The notes under the pieces: generated by a model
What the model saw: the letters and a program-made list of their open reading frames with translations, nothing else
Told to the model about the DNA's origin: nothing
Database searches by the model: none
DNA from: Pseudomonadota bacterium
Lineage (GTDB): Bacteria; Pseudomonadota; Alphaproteobacteria; Rhizobiales; Hyphomicrobiaceae
Direction: 5' to 3'
DNA: 64,000 nucleotides
Assembly: GCA_023412805.1 (NCBI GenBank)
Contig: JAEZRM010000137.1
Location: forward strand, 1-64,000
Shown: positions 27,377 through 35,568 of the stretch, in pieces
Layout: every line of letters starts with the position of its first letter
Position numbering within the stretch: the stretch's first letter is position 1
Position numbers and translations under genes: made by a program

Positions 27377-28552
27377 ATGCCTGCCGCCCGGAAAGAGACA
27401 TCCCCTGCCGCTATCCGGCCCGAGTGGCGCAAGGCGCGCCGCATCGTGGTCAAGATCGGCTCGGCGCTGCTTGTCGAGCGCGCCACGGGTCGCCTGAGAT
27501 CCGCCTGGCTCGAATCCGTAGCCGATGACGTCAAAGCGCTCACGGCCGAGGGCCGGGAGATCGTTCTGGTCTCGTCGGGCGCCATCGCGCTCGGCCGCCA
27601 CGTGCTCAAGCTGCCGAAGGGCACGCTCGCCCTCGAACAGTCCCAGGCCGCGGCCGCAGTCGGACAGATCAGCCTGTCGAGCGCCTATCAGAGCGTGTTC
27701 CAGGCGCGCGGTTTGACGGCCGCACAGATCCTCCTAACGCTGCAGGATACGGAAGAGCGCCGCCGCTATCTCAATGCGCGCCAGACCATGGCGACCCTGC
27801 TCGGCTGTGGTGCCGTTCCGGTGGTCAACGAGAACGACACGGTCGCGACGGCGGAGATCCGTTACGGTGACAATGACCGCCTTTCGGCGCGTGTCGCGTC
27901 CATGATGAGCGCCGATTGCCTCGTGCTGCTCTCCGACATCGACGGTCTTTATACGGCGCCGCCAGCGAAAGATCCCAGCGCGAAGCGCCTCGACGTCGTG
28001 CGCGAAATCACGCACGAGATTCTCTCAATGGCAGGAGACGCGGGAACCGAGCTCTCCAAGGGCGGCATGGTGACGAAACTCGAAGCCGCGCGCATTGTCA
28101 TGGGCTCCGGTACGGACATGGTCATCACCGAGGGTGCGGCGCTCAATCCCCTGCGGCGCCTCGCCGAGGGGGCGCCGTGCACGTGGTTCATCGCGCCGTC
28201 GGACCCGGTCGCGGCGCGCAAACGCTGGATTGCCGGCAATCTCGAATCCCGTGGCACGATCTTCGTCGATGCCGGCGCCGAGAAGGCATTGGGCCAAGGC
28301 AAGAGTCTGCTCCCCGCAGGCGTGTCACGCGTCGAGGGCGCCTTCGATCGCGGTGATGCCGTCACGATCCGGGCGCTGGACGGGCGCGATCTCGGCCGCG
28401 GGCTCGTTGCCTACCCTCATGATCAGGCAGCGGCTATCTTGGGCAAGCGATCCAGCGAGATCGCTACGATCCTCGGCCACGCCGGGCGCGCGGAGCTCAT
28501 CCACCGGGATGACATGGCGCTGAGCAAGGCCCTCGCCAAGGCAGGGTCCTGA
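27377..28552 (+). CDS. proB: Glutamate 5-kinase ProB
   Basis: First enzyme of proline synthesis, phosphorylating glutamate to gamma-glutamyl phosphate. The 391-residue protein has the amino-acid-kinase start RRIVVKIGSALLV, VLVSSGAIALGRHVLKL, VVNENDTVATAEIRYGDNDR, LLSDIDGLYTAPP and GTELSKGGMVTKLEAA, plus a C-terminal PUA domain (about 290-380). The ATG at 27377 is chosen by homology, since the long upstream open frame lies in repeat DNA; the ribosome binding site is weak. proA follows 16 bases later. Confidence 0.96.
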   Translation: MPAARKETSPAAIRPEWRKARRIVVKIGSALLVERATGRLRSAWLESVADDVKALTAEGREIVLVSSGAIALGRHVLKLPKGTLALEQSQAAAAVGQISLSSAYQSVFQARGLTAAQILLTLQDTEERRRYLNARQTMATLLGCGAVPVVNENDTVATAEIRYGDNDRLSARVASMMSADCLVLLSDIDGLYTAPPAKDPSAKRLDVVREITHEILSMAGDAGTELSKGGMVTKLEAARIVMGSGTDMVITEGAALNPLRRLAEGAPCTWFIAPSDPVAARKRWIAGNLESRGTIFVDAGAEKALGQGKSLLPAGVSRVEGAFDRGDAVTIRALDGRDLGRGLVAYPHDQAAAILGKRSSEIATILGHAGRAELIHRDDMALSKALAKAGS

Positions 28553-28568
28553 CTAGAAGGAAACGGAC

Positions 28569-29867
28569 ATGAACCGTCCTGAGTGCATCGACCAGCCCGA
28601 AGCCGTCGACATCGAGCGCCTCATGCTCGACCTCGGCGTCCGGGCGCGTGCCGCTGCCACCGAATTGGCGCTGGCGCCGGCTGAGCAGAAGAACGCGGCA
28701 CTCCGTGCCACGGCTCAGGCGTTGCGCCGTTCCGCCAATGTCATACTCGACGTGAATGCGCTCGACGTCGCGGACGTGAAGGCCGCAGGTCAGGCCGCCT
28801 CGTTCGTCGATCGCCTGACGCTGACGCCCGATCGCATCGAGGGCATTGCAAAGGGCTTGGAAGACATCGCCGCGCTGGAAGATCCGGTCGGCTCTGTCAT
28901 CGCCGATTGGGAGCGCCCGAACGGCCTCCAGTTCGAGCGCGTGCGCGTCCCCATCGGCGTCATCGGTATCATCTATGAGAGCCGCCCGAACGTGACGGCC
29001 GACGCAGGTGGTCTCACGCTGAAATCAGGCAATGCCGCCATCCTGCGCACGGGCTCTGATGCCCAGCGTTCGGCAACCGCCATTCATGAATGCCTAGCCG
29101 CAGGCCTCCGTGAGGTTGGGCTGCCCGAGGCCGCGATTTCGCTCGTGCCGACGACGGATCGCGCCGCTGTCGGTCATATGCTCGCGGGCCTGAATGGCGC
29201 CATCGATGTGATCGTGCCGCGTGGCGGCAAGGGTCTCGTAGGCCGCGTGCAACAGGAAGCGCGCGTTCCCGTCTTCGCGCATCTCGAAGGCATCTGCCAT
29301 ACGTTCATCGACCACGAGGCCGATCTCGATGTCGCCGTCCCGCTCGTGATCAACGGCAAGCTCAGGCGCACGGGTGTCTGCGGCGCGACGGAATGCCTGC
29401 TGATCGATCGGAACGCGCCCGCCGACTATCTGCCGCGCCTCGCGAAGGCCCTTCTCGATGCTGGATGCGAAGTGCGCGGCGACGACGCGACACAAAAGAC
29501 AGACGCGCGCGTGAAACCGGCTCAGCCGGACGACTACGGTCGCGAATTTCTCGACGCGATCATTGCAGCGAAAGTTGTAGATGGCGTGGACGAAGCCATC
29601 GCGCACATTGCGCGTTACGGCTCGCAGCACACCGACAGCATCATCACCGCGAATGATGCCACAGCCGAACATTTCCTCAAGCGCGTCGACAGCGCGATCG
29701 TGCTGCACAATGCGTCGACGCAGTTTGCCGATGGCGGCGAGTTCGGCTTCGGCGCCGAGATCGGCATCGCGACCGGGCGCCTGCACGCGCGCGGCCCCGT
29801 TGGCGTCGAGCAACTGACCACCTTCAAATACAAAGTGCGCGGCACGGGACAAATCCGTCCGAAGTGA
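28569..29867 (+). CDS. proA: Glutamate-5-semialdehyde dehydrogenase ProA
   Basis: Second enzyme of proline synthesis, reducing gamma-glutamyl phosphate to glutamate semialdehyde with NADPH. The 432-residue protein has GVIGIIYESRPNVTADA, LKSGNAAILRTGSDA, IVPRGGKGLVG, the catalytic Cys in EGICHTFID, and the C-terminal GFGAEIGIATGRLHARGPVG. AGAAGGAAA precedes the ATG. It forms an operon with proB; the cyclase gene starts 25 bases downstream and may be co-transcribed. Confidence 0.97.
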   Translation: MNRPECIDQPEAVDIERLMLDLGVRARAAATELALAPAEQKNAALRATAQALRRSANVILDVNALDVADVKAAGQAASFVDRLTLTPDRIEGIAKGLEDIAALEDPVGSVIADWERPNGLQFERVRVPIGVIGIIYESRPNVTADAGGLTLKSGNAAILRTGSDAQRSATAIHECLAAGLREVGLPEAAISLVPTTDRAAVGHMLAGLNGAIDVIVPRGGKGLVGRVQQEARVPVFAHLEGICHTFIDHEADLDVAVPLVINGKLRRTGVCGATECLLIDRNAPADYLPRLAKALLDAGCEVRGDDATQKTDARVKPAQPDDYGREFLDAIIAAKVVDGVDEAIAHIARYGSQHTDSIITANDATAEHFLKRVDSAIVLHNASTQFADGGEFGFGAEIGIATGRLHARGPVGVEQLTTFKYKVRGTGQIRPK

Positions 29868-29892
29868 CCGCGCCGCTTCCAGGGAGAGCGCC

Positions 29893-30561
29893 ATGCGGAT
29901 CATCGATCTTTCCATGCCCATCGCGGGCGGCCATCCGCGCTGGGCGACGGAGATCAGCGTCACGGGTGATCTCGCAAAAGGCGATCTCGCGCAGGTGACG
30001 TGGCTCAAAGTCTCTTGCCACTCCTATACGCACGTCGACGCGCGACGACACATGTTCGCGGATGGCGCGACCATCGAGGCGACGCCGCTCGACGACCTCG
30101 TCGGCCCATGCGCCGTCATCGATCTCATGGACGTGCAGCCCAATGAGGCCATCGGCCCGGAGAAGCTCAGCGCGCGCGGGAAGCACGTCAAGCGCGGTGG
30201 CATGATGCTGCTGAAATCGAATTGGGACCGCCAGCGCTCCCCAATGACAAAGGAATTCTGGCTCGATAGCCCCTATCTCACGCGCGAAGCCGCCGAATGG
30301 GTGCTCGCAACGGGCATCCGCACGATCGGCTACAGCTTCCCGCAGGACTATCCGATCCGCCTGATGCTCAAGGGCGAGAAGCGACCACTCGCCGAGCAGG
30401 TCACTCATGACGTGCTATTGCGCGCCGGCGTGCACATGATCGAGTACGTCGCGAACACGGCCGACATCCGCGAGCCGGAGGTGTTTCTCTCAGCCGCGCC
30501 GCTGAAAATTCCCGGCGGAGATGGCGCGCCTGCACGCGTCTACTGCATCGAGGATTTGTAG
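29893..30561 (+). CDS. Cyclase-family protein (kynurenine formamidase-like)
   Basis: A 222-residue member of the cyclase superfamily of metal-dependent amide and ester hydrolases. The start MRIIDLSMPIAGGHPRWATE and the metal-binding motif CHSYTHVDARRH (about residues 42-53), a variant of HxGTHxDxPxH, are recognisable. The later segments are VDLMDV-like VIDLMDV and SFPQDYPIR. Substrate is unknown, as no tryptophan-catabolic genes are adjacent. Its stop codon directly abuts repeat module A1. Confidence 0.82.
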   Translation: MRIIDLSMPIAGGHPRWATEISVTGDLAKGDLAQVTWLKVSCHSYTHVDARRHMFADGATIEATPLDDLVGPCAVIDLMDVQPNEAIGPEKLSARGKHVKRGGMMLLKSNWDRQRSPMTKEFWLDSPYLTREAAEWVLATGIRTIGYSFPQDYPIRLMLKGEKRPLAEQVTHDVLLRAGVHMIEYVANTADIREPEVFLSAAPLKIPGGDGAPARVYCIEDL

Positions 30562-30676
30562 ATCTTTGGTTGGTGCTGCGGCTGCTTTTCTGAGGAGCGG
30601 CCTCCCGACCGGCGCGCAGTCGCGCGCTCATGCTCTGGGCACGGCCCACGGGCCGACGCGCAGTCGCGCGCTCATG
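30562..30676 (-). repeat. Intergenic repeat module A, copies A1 and A2
   Basis: GCGCAGTCGCGCGCTCATG occurs twice in direct orientation, ending at 30632 and 30676. The reverse complement of 30562-30632 aligns over about 70 bases with 58459-58530. The module starts immediately after the cyclase stop codon. Confidence 0.75.
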
Positions 30677-30707
30677 AAGTTGCGCCACCACGCTCGCGGC
30701 TGGCTTC

Positions 30708-30795
30708 AAGTCTTAAAAGCGGGTGGGTCCGGGAGGGTGTTCCCTCCCGGCAGGGGTTCGGGGACTGGTCCCCGTCGCGCTGCAAGCGCGATCAG
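30708..30795 (+). repeat. Three-hairpin intergenic repeat, copy C2
   Basis: This element starts AAGTCTTAAAAGCGGGTGGG. Its three consecutive hairpins are GGGAGGG-tgtt-CCCTCCC (30731-30748), GGGGAC-tg-GTCCCC (30760-30773) and TCGCGCT-gca-AGCGCGA (30775-30791). The third stem ends one base before the ribH2 stop codon. It may terminate the converging cyclase and ribH2 transcripts. Confidence 0.8.
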
Positions 30796-31226
30796 GCAGC
30801 AAGCGCCGCCCGCGTCTCGACGATCATGAGCGCCGCCCGCGCCGCCTCGCGCCCTTTCTCGACGAAGTGGGTGCGGAAAATGCGGTTGTGGTGCTCGTCC
30901 TCGCGATACTGCAGCGGCGTCAGCGAGACGGAGAGCACCGGCACGCCCGTATCGAGGCCCGCGCGCATGAGGCCATCAACCACGGCCTGCGCGACGAACT
31001 CGTGACGATAGATGCCGCCGTCCACGACGAACGCCGCCGCGGCGACGGCCGCATATCGGCCGGTAGCTGCAAGATCGCGCGCCAGCAAGGGCATCTCGAA
31101 GGCGCCGGGAACGTCGAATACGTCGACGCGATCGGCCGGAACGATCTCACAGAATCCTTCGAGCGCACGATCGACGATATCGGCGTGCCAGCGGGCTTTG
31201 ATGAAGGCAAAACGGGTGTGTGTCAC
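30792..31226 (-). CDS. ribH2: 6,7-dimethyl-8-ribityllumazine synthase, RibH2 type
   Basis: Lumazine synthase condenses ribulose-derived butanone phosphate with the pyrimidine precursor to give the last intermediate before riboflavin. The 144-residue protein opens MTHTRFAFIKARWHADIVD and has FDVPGAFEMPLLA, AFVVDGGIYRHEFVA and VLSVSLTP. These fit the Brucella-type RibH2 isozyme rather than the housekeeping RibH1. I chose a GTG start at 31226 because AAGGAGG lies just upstream and RibH2 homology begins there; an in-frame ATG at 31280 lacks both. It is expressed behind an FMN riboswitch and is not with other rib genes. Confidence 0.93.
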   Translation of the reverse strand: MTHTRFAFIKARWHADIVDRALEGFCEIVPADRVDVFDVPGAFEMPLLARDLAATGRYAAVAAAAFVVDGGIYRHEFVAQAVVDGLMRAGLDTGVPVLSVSLTPLQYREDEHHNRIFRTHFVEKGREAARAALMIVETRAALAA

Positions 31227-31307
31227 GGTGATCCTCCTTGGCTTGGACACGTCACCCAAGGCGATCACGTGCATCCCCACGCGCCGAAGCGCGACGGGTC
31301 TGCGCGT

Positions 31308-31443
31308 TCTCTTCCATCCGGACTATGACCGTCGGCTCAGGCTTCGCACCTGATCTGCTGACCCTTCCATTCGCGGAAGGCGCTCGCGGGCTCGCGACTT
31401 CAGCCGCATACCGCCGGTGGGGAGTTTCACCCCGCCCTGAGAA
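31308..31443 (-). promoter_or_regulatory. FMN riboswitch (RFN element) controlling ribH2
   Basis: On the minus strand the sequence contains the conserved RFN segments in order: GGGCGGGGTGAAACTCCCCA, CCGGCGGTA, a variable stem (AGCCCGCGAGC), GGTCAGCAGATC, GAGCCGACGGTCATAGTCCG and GATGGAAGAGA. Known RFN aptamers bind flavin mononucleotide and switch off rib genes. Between the aptamer and ribH2 a CGCGC-TTCG-GCGCG hairpin (near 31280-31293) may be part of the expression platform. Confidence 0.97.
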
Positions 31444-31524
31444 CAGAGCGAGGATAGGCACGTGCGCGTGCGCGCGCAACGGAGGGCACGCGCGAATTGC
31501 CGATAGCTGGGATGCGAGGGAGGC

Positions 31525-32424
31525 CTACTCCGCGGCCTCGCGGCCACCGAGCATACCCGGCAGCTCGTTGAAAAGGCGCCCGATGACCGTGCGCAGATGG
31601 CGCTCGACGACCGCGAAGCCGGGCTTCTTCTCGAACGTGCGCTCGTTGAGATAGAGCGCGCGATTGATCTCGATCTGCAGCGCGTGCAGGCCGCGCTGGG
31701 GGCGACCGTAATACTCGGTGATGTAGCCGCCGGCATACGGGCGGTTGAGATGCACGGTATAGCCGAGCGCCGTCAACTCCTCGCGCAGGAAGCGCGTCAG
31801 GCGGCCATCGCACGAAGCACCGAAGCGATCGCCGAGCACGAAGTCGGGGCGCTGTGCTCCGACATAGCCCGCGGAGGACGACGGCATGGAGTGGCAGTCT
31901 ATGAGCATGGCAGCACCGAAGCGGCGCGCCGTGGAATCGATGAGCGAGGCAAGTGCACCGTGGAACGGCTTGTACAGCCGCTCGATGCGTTCGAGAGCGA
32001 CAGCGAGCGGCAGTCGCCGCTTATAGATCTCCTCGGCATCGGCAACGACGCGGGCAATCGTGCCGAGTCCGCCGGCCACACGAATGGAGCGGCTGTTGGC
32101 GAACGGCGGCAGAGCTTCCTCGAACAGCTCCGGATCGAGCTCGTAGGGCTCGCGGTTCACATCGACGTAGGCACGCGGGAAGCGGGCGGCGATGAGCGGT
32201 GCGCCGAGCGCAGCTACGCCCGCGAAAAGATCATCGACGTAGCAGTCCTCGGACTTGCGCAGCGAGTTCGCGCTGAGGCGCGAGGCGGCGAGGAAAGCAT
32301 CCGTATAAACCCGCCCCGAGTGCGGTGAGCAGAACACGAACGGCACCGTCTGCAGGCGCGGCACGGCCAGCAGATAGGGCGGCGTCAGATGCTGTTCGAT
32401 GGCAGTACGCTCGGTTTCCAGCAT
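31525..32424 (-). CDS. N-formylglutamate amidohydrolase
   Basis: A 299-residue zinc hydrolase of the N-formylglutamate amidohydrolase (HutG-like) family, which releases formate from N-formyl-L-glutamate. The motifs are VFCSPHSGRVY, EDCYVDDLFAG, ARFPRAYVDVNREPYELDP, MLIDCHSMPSS and the C-terminal LHALQIEINRALYLNE. No hut genes are adjacent; its neighbour is cpdR, a pairing I recall from other Hyphomicrobiales. The ATG at 32424 is preferred over an upstream in-frame GTG. Confidence 0.92.
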   Translation of the reverse strand: MLETERTAIEQHLTPPYLLAVPRLQTVPFVFCSPHSGRVYTDAFLAASRLSANSLRKSEDCYVDDLFAGVAALGAPLIAARFPRAYVDVNREPYELDPELFEEALPPFANSRSIRVAGGLGTIARVVADAEEIYKRRLPLAVALERIERLYKPFHGALASLIDSTARRFGAAMLIDCHSMPSSSAGYVGAQRPDFVLGDRFGASCDGRLTRFLREELTALGYTVHLNRPYAGGYITEYYGRPQRGLHALQIEINRALYLNERTFEKKPGFAVVERHLRTVIGRLFNELPGMLGGREAAE

Positions 32425-32889
32425 GGGCCTTTGTCGCGTCGCTTGAATCACGTCGTCAATTTATGCGTCGTCACCGCCGTCGATCGCCCGTGTGAACAGA
32501 AACTTGCGCGCGCCGGTCTTCCGTGTTGCTCTTCGACGAGATTGCCAAGGGCAATTGTCGCTGTCCATCACTAGCACGGATCTATGCAGAGATTATGGTA
32601 GTCCAGGCTGAAGTGCCGCAGATAAGTGCGTTTTCAAAGCCTTCTAAGCATTCCGTGTGCGATCGGTGCGTCATGCGAATATAATGGTCAGCGGGATGAT
32701 CGCTAGTACATGTAAACCCGGTTTGCGCGTCACGTTCTCGGGAACTGATCTCACATTGAGCACATCGACGATGAATTGCTGTGCATTCACCAGCAGTTTA
32801 CCAAATTGGCGTCAGATTCCGACGTCACGAGCTAGCTCGGTGCATAGTACCCCGGATTTCGGGATGGGGACGGATTGGGGGCACGAGGT
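32425..32889. other. Intergenic region upstream of cpdR
   Basis: This 465-base divergent gap holds the promoters of cpdR and the N-formylglutamate amidohydrolase gene. It is more AT-rich than its surroundings. I found no full CtrA box, RNA gene or repeat. Short open frames here (for example 32657-32893) have no ribosome binding site or domain. Confidence 0.4.
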
Positions 32890-33279
32890 ATGACGGCGAA
32901 GGTATCGGCACTCACCGCGCAGCGCATTCTGCTCGCGGAAGACGACGATTCGATGCGTGGATTTCTAACCCGCGCGCTGAGCAAGGCGGGCTATGAGGTC
33001 GTGGCGTTCGCCAACGGCGCAGAAGCCTTCGACAGGCTCAAGGAAGAGCCTTTCTCGCTGCTGCTGACGGATATTGTGATGCCGCGCATGGACGGCATCG
33101 AGCTCGCGCGCCGGGCAAGCGAGATCGATCCTGAATTGAAGATCATGTTCATCACCGGCTTCGCCGCTGTCACGCTCAACAGCGACAAGCCCACGCCCAA
33201 GGATGCGCGTGTTCTTTCTAAGCCCTTCCATCTGAAGGATCTCGTCGCTGAGGTCGACAAGCTGCTCACGGGCGGCTGA
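32890..33279 (+). CDS. cpdR: Cell-cycle response regulator CpdR
   Basis: A 129-residue single-domain receiver matching CpdR. Unphosphorylated CpdR localises ClpXP to the cell pole and primes degradation of CtrA and other substrates. It has RILLAEDDDSMRGFL, the phospho-acceptor Asp61 in LLLTDIVMPRMDGIELARRA, the very characteristic IMFITGFAAVTLN segment and VLSKPFHLKDLV. I chose the ATG at 32890, five codons into the open frame. Its presence with ctrA and sciP places three cell-cycle factors within 23 kb. Confidence 0.94.
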   Translation: MTAKVSALTAQRILLAEDDDSMRGFLTRALSKAGYEVVAFANGAEAFDRLKEEPFSLLLTDIVMPRMDGIELARRASEIDPELKIMFITGFAAVTLNSDKPTPKDARVLSKPFHLKDLVAEVDKLLTGG

Positions 33280-33555
33280 CACTTTGCAGAGCGTCGGCGC
33301 GTCCAGCGCGCCATAGCATCCACGTCTCTTCTGCTCGCAGTGCGACAAACCTTTGACAAGGGATACCCTCGCGCGCCAAACTACGCGCATAGGTGGGGTC
33401 CAGCGTCATGGGGCCAACGTCATGGGGATGGCGTTGACGGGTGCCACAAAGGCGCCGCTTTGGATTCCAATTTTGGGAACTATGCCTCGACCTCGGCGGC
33501 GGCTGTCGGCGCTGCGAGGAGAGGGTGTAAATCAGCGTACCGGAAGCGAGTAATC

Positions 33556-34359
33556 GTGCGTTCGTTGTTCAGGAAGTCCGACTACGCCGATGCGCCGAGA
33601 GGGACGCTGCGGCGGGGGCAGGCAGGGCGCACGGCGCCTTTGCACATTACATCGATGGCCGAGCGCACGTCCGGGCTTGATGAAAGCCTCGGCTCGCTGA
33701 TTGGCGATATGCGCCTCGCGCTCGGCATGACGCCCGGCGAGCTTGCGCTCCGTCTCGGCACCACCGTCGACACTGTCATGACCCTCGAGCAGGGCCGCCT
33801 GCGCGGGCTTCCGCATTGGGAAGAGACGCAGCGTATCGTGGCGGGGCTCTGCGCCCTTCATCGCGTCGATCCGCGTCCACTCCTCCAACGCATTTATGAG
33901 CAGACGAGCCCGACGCACCTCGGCGCACCGCCCGAGCGTGGTCCCGGCGCTCTCCAGCGCGCCGCGGAGCGCACGGAACCTCGGCCGGCCGCACGGGTTG
34001 CCCGGCAGCGAGAGCCCAAACCACACCGCCGATCGCAGAAGAGCGCGGACCGCCCCGTCGAAAGCCGGAGCCCGAAGAAGCCGAAAGTGCGCGTCCGGAC
34101 ACGCGGCCGCGGTCGCGCGCTCATGGCGGTCGCGGGACCAATGGTGATTATCGCAGCGGCCGTATGGATGGTCCAGGCGCAGCCGCGCGCACTGCGGGAC
34201 GCCATCACCGTGCTGCCGGCCTCGGTCGCACAACCCATGCTGAGCGGCCTCGATACGCTCTCCATCCGCCTCGCCCCGCGCCGCGACGGCCTCAAATGGA
34301 TCGAGGTGGCCGATCCGAGCAGCCGCAAGGCCGACAAGCTGCCGACCACCGCGCGCTGA
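33556..34359 (+). CDS. HTH-domain membrane protein (RodZ-like architecture)
   Basis: A protein of about 267 residues with an Xre-like helix-turn-helix (about 45-110: GDMRLALGMTPGELALRL, DTVMTLEQGR), a long basic Arg/Pro/Lys linker, one TM helix (ALMAVAGPMVIIAAAVWMV) and a short C-terminal tail. A cytoplasmic HTH joined by a basic linker to a TM helix recalls RodZ, but no periplasmic RodZ domain is seen. The start is uncertain: a GTG at 33556 with GGAAG upstream is preferred, and an ATG at 33655 is possible. prfA lies downstream. Confidence 0.65.
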   Translation: MRSLFRKSDYADAPRGTLRRGQAGRTAPLHITSMAERTSGLDESLGSLIGDMRLALGMTPGELALRLGTTVDTVMTLEQGRLRGLPHWEETQRIVAGLCALHRVDPRPLLQRIYEQTSPTHLGAPPERGPGALQRAAERTEPRPAARVARQREPKPHRRSQKSADRPVESRSPKKPKVRVRTRGRGRALMAVAGPMVIIAAAVWMVQAQPRALRDAITVLPASVAQPMLSGLDTLSIRLAPRRDGLKWIEVADPSSRKADKLPTTAR

Positions 34360-34440
34360 CCTCCCGACGGTCCACGCTTCTTGACGGCGGGCCATGGCTG
34401 CACCAGGCGCTTCCTGGTTGCATCTCAGCGCATTCCGGCC

Positions 34441-34456
34441 GAGAAAGCGCTTTCTC
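34441..34456. repeat. Perfect 16-base palindrome upstream of prfA
   Basis: GAGAAAGCGCTTTCTC is its own reverse complement and ends 29 bases before the prfA start. It could be a regulator-binding site or fold as a hairpin in the leader. Confidence 0.5.
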
Positions 34457-34485
34457 CCGTCCCCGGAAAGAGTCGTAGAAGGCGC

Positions 34486-35568
34486 ATGTCTATCCCGCAG
34501 CAGAAGCTCGACCGTCTGGTCGAGCGCTGGCACGTCGTCCAGGCCGAGCTCAATGCCGGCCCGAGCGCGGCCGACTTCGCGCGCCTTTCCAAGGAGTTCG
34601 CCGAGATCGATCCTGTCGTCCAGGCCATCGAGGCCCTGCGCAAGACCGAGACCGAGCGGGACGACCTCTCCGCCATGATCAAGGCGAGCAGCACCGATCG
34701 CGAGATGGCAGCGCTGGCCGAGGAGGAGCTTCGCGACGTCAACACCCGTCTAGAGAGCCTCGAGCACGATCTCAAGATCCAGCTCCTGCCCAAGGATGCC
34801 GCCGACGAGGCCGACGTCATCCTCGAAGTGCGCGCCGGCACCGGCGGCGATGAAGCTGCGCTATTCGCAGCCGACCTCTTCCGCATGTACAGCCGCTATG
34901 CCGACCTTCACCGCTGGAAAATCGAGATCATCTCGATGTCGGAGAACGACCTCGGCGGTTACAAGGAAGTCGTCGCTTCTATTTCCGGCAAGGGTGTCTT
35001 CGCGCGTCTCAAGTTCGAGTCGGGCGTGCATCGCGTCCAGCGCGTGCCGGCAACAGAGGCGAGCGGGCGCATTCACACCTCGGCGGCAACGGTAGCCGTG
35101 CTGCCCGAACCCGAGGAAGTGGATTTCGAGATCAAACCCGAGGATCTGCGCATCGACACCATGCGTGCGGGCGGTGCCGGTGGCCAGCACGTCAACAAGA
35201 CGGAATCCGCTGTTCGCATCCTGCACATCCCGACCGGCATCATTGTCGTGTCGGCGGAGAAGTCGCAGCATCAGAACCGCCGCCTCGCCATGCAGGTCAT
35301 GCGCTCGCGCCTCTACGAGATGCAGCGCCAGCAGGCGGACGATGCGCGTTCGGCCGAGCGCAAGGGGCAGGTCGGCTCAGGCGATCGCTCGCAGCGCATC
35401 CGCACGTACAATTTCCCGCAGGGGCGCGTCACCGATCACCGCATCAACTTGACCCTGCACAAGCTCGACGAACTTCTGGAAGGCGGTCCCGCGCTCGACG
35501 AAGTGATCGATACGCTGATCGCCGATCACCAGGCGAACCAGCTCGCCGCCATGGCTGGCAGCATGTGA
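34486..35568 (+). CDS. prfA: Peptide chain release factor 1
   Basis: RF1 recognises UAA and UAG stop codons and triggers peptide release on the ribosome. The 360-residue protein has the GGQ motif in MRAGGAGGQHVNKTESAVR (about residue 230), the family segments VEVRAGTGGDEAALFAADL-like LEVRAGTGGDEAALFAADLF and the basic RNPTR-like codon-recognition region before it. I chose the ATG at 34486, where the conserved N-terminus begins. It overlaps prmC by four bases, and PrmC methylates this same GGQ glutamine. Confidence 0.97.
   Translation: MSIPQQKLDRLVERWHVVQAELNAGPSAADFARLSKEFAEIDPVVQAIEALRKTETERDDLSAMIKASSTDREMAALAEEELRDVNTRLESLEHDLKIQLLPKDAADEADVILEVRAGTGGDEAALFAADLFRMYSRYADLHRWKIEIISMSENDLGGYKEVVASISGKGVFARLKFESGVHRVQRVPATEASGRIHTSAATVAVLPEPEEVDFEIKPEDLRIDTMRAGGAGGQHVNKTESAVRILHIPTGIIVVSAEKSQHQNRRLAMQVMRSRLYEMQRQQADDARSAERKGQVGSGDRSQRIRTYNFPQGRVTDHRINLTLHKLDELLEGGPALDEVIDTLIADHQANQLAAMAGSM

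Noticed and set aside
32657..32893. 78-codon open frame before cpdR
   Set aside because: No start signal; it overlaps the cpdR promoter region and start.
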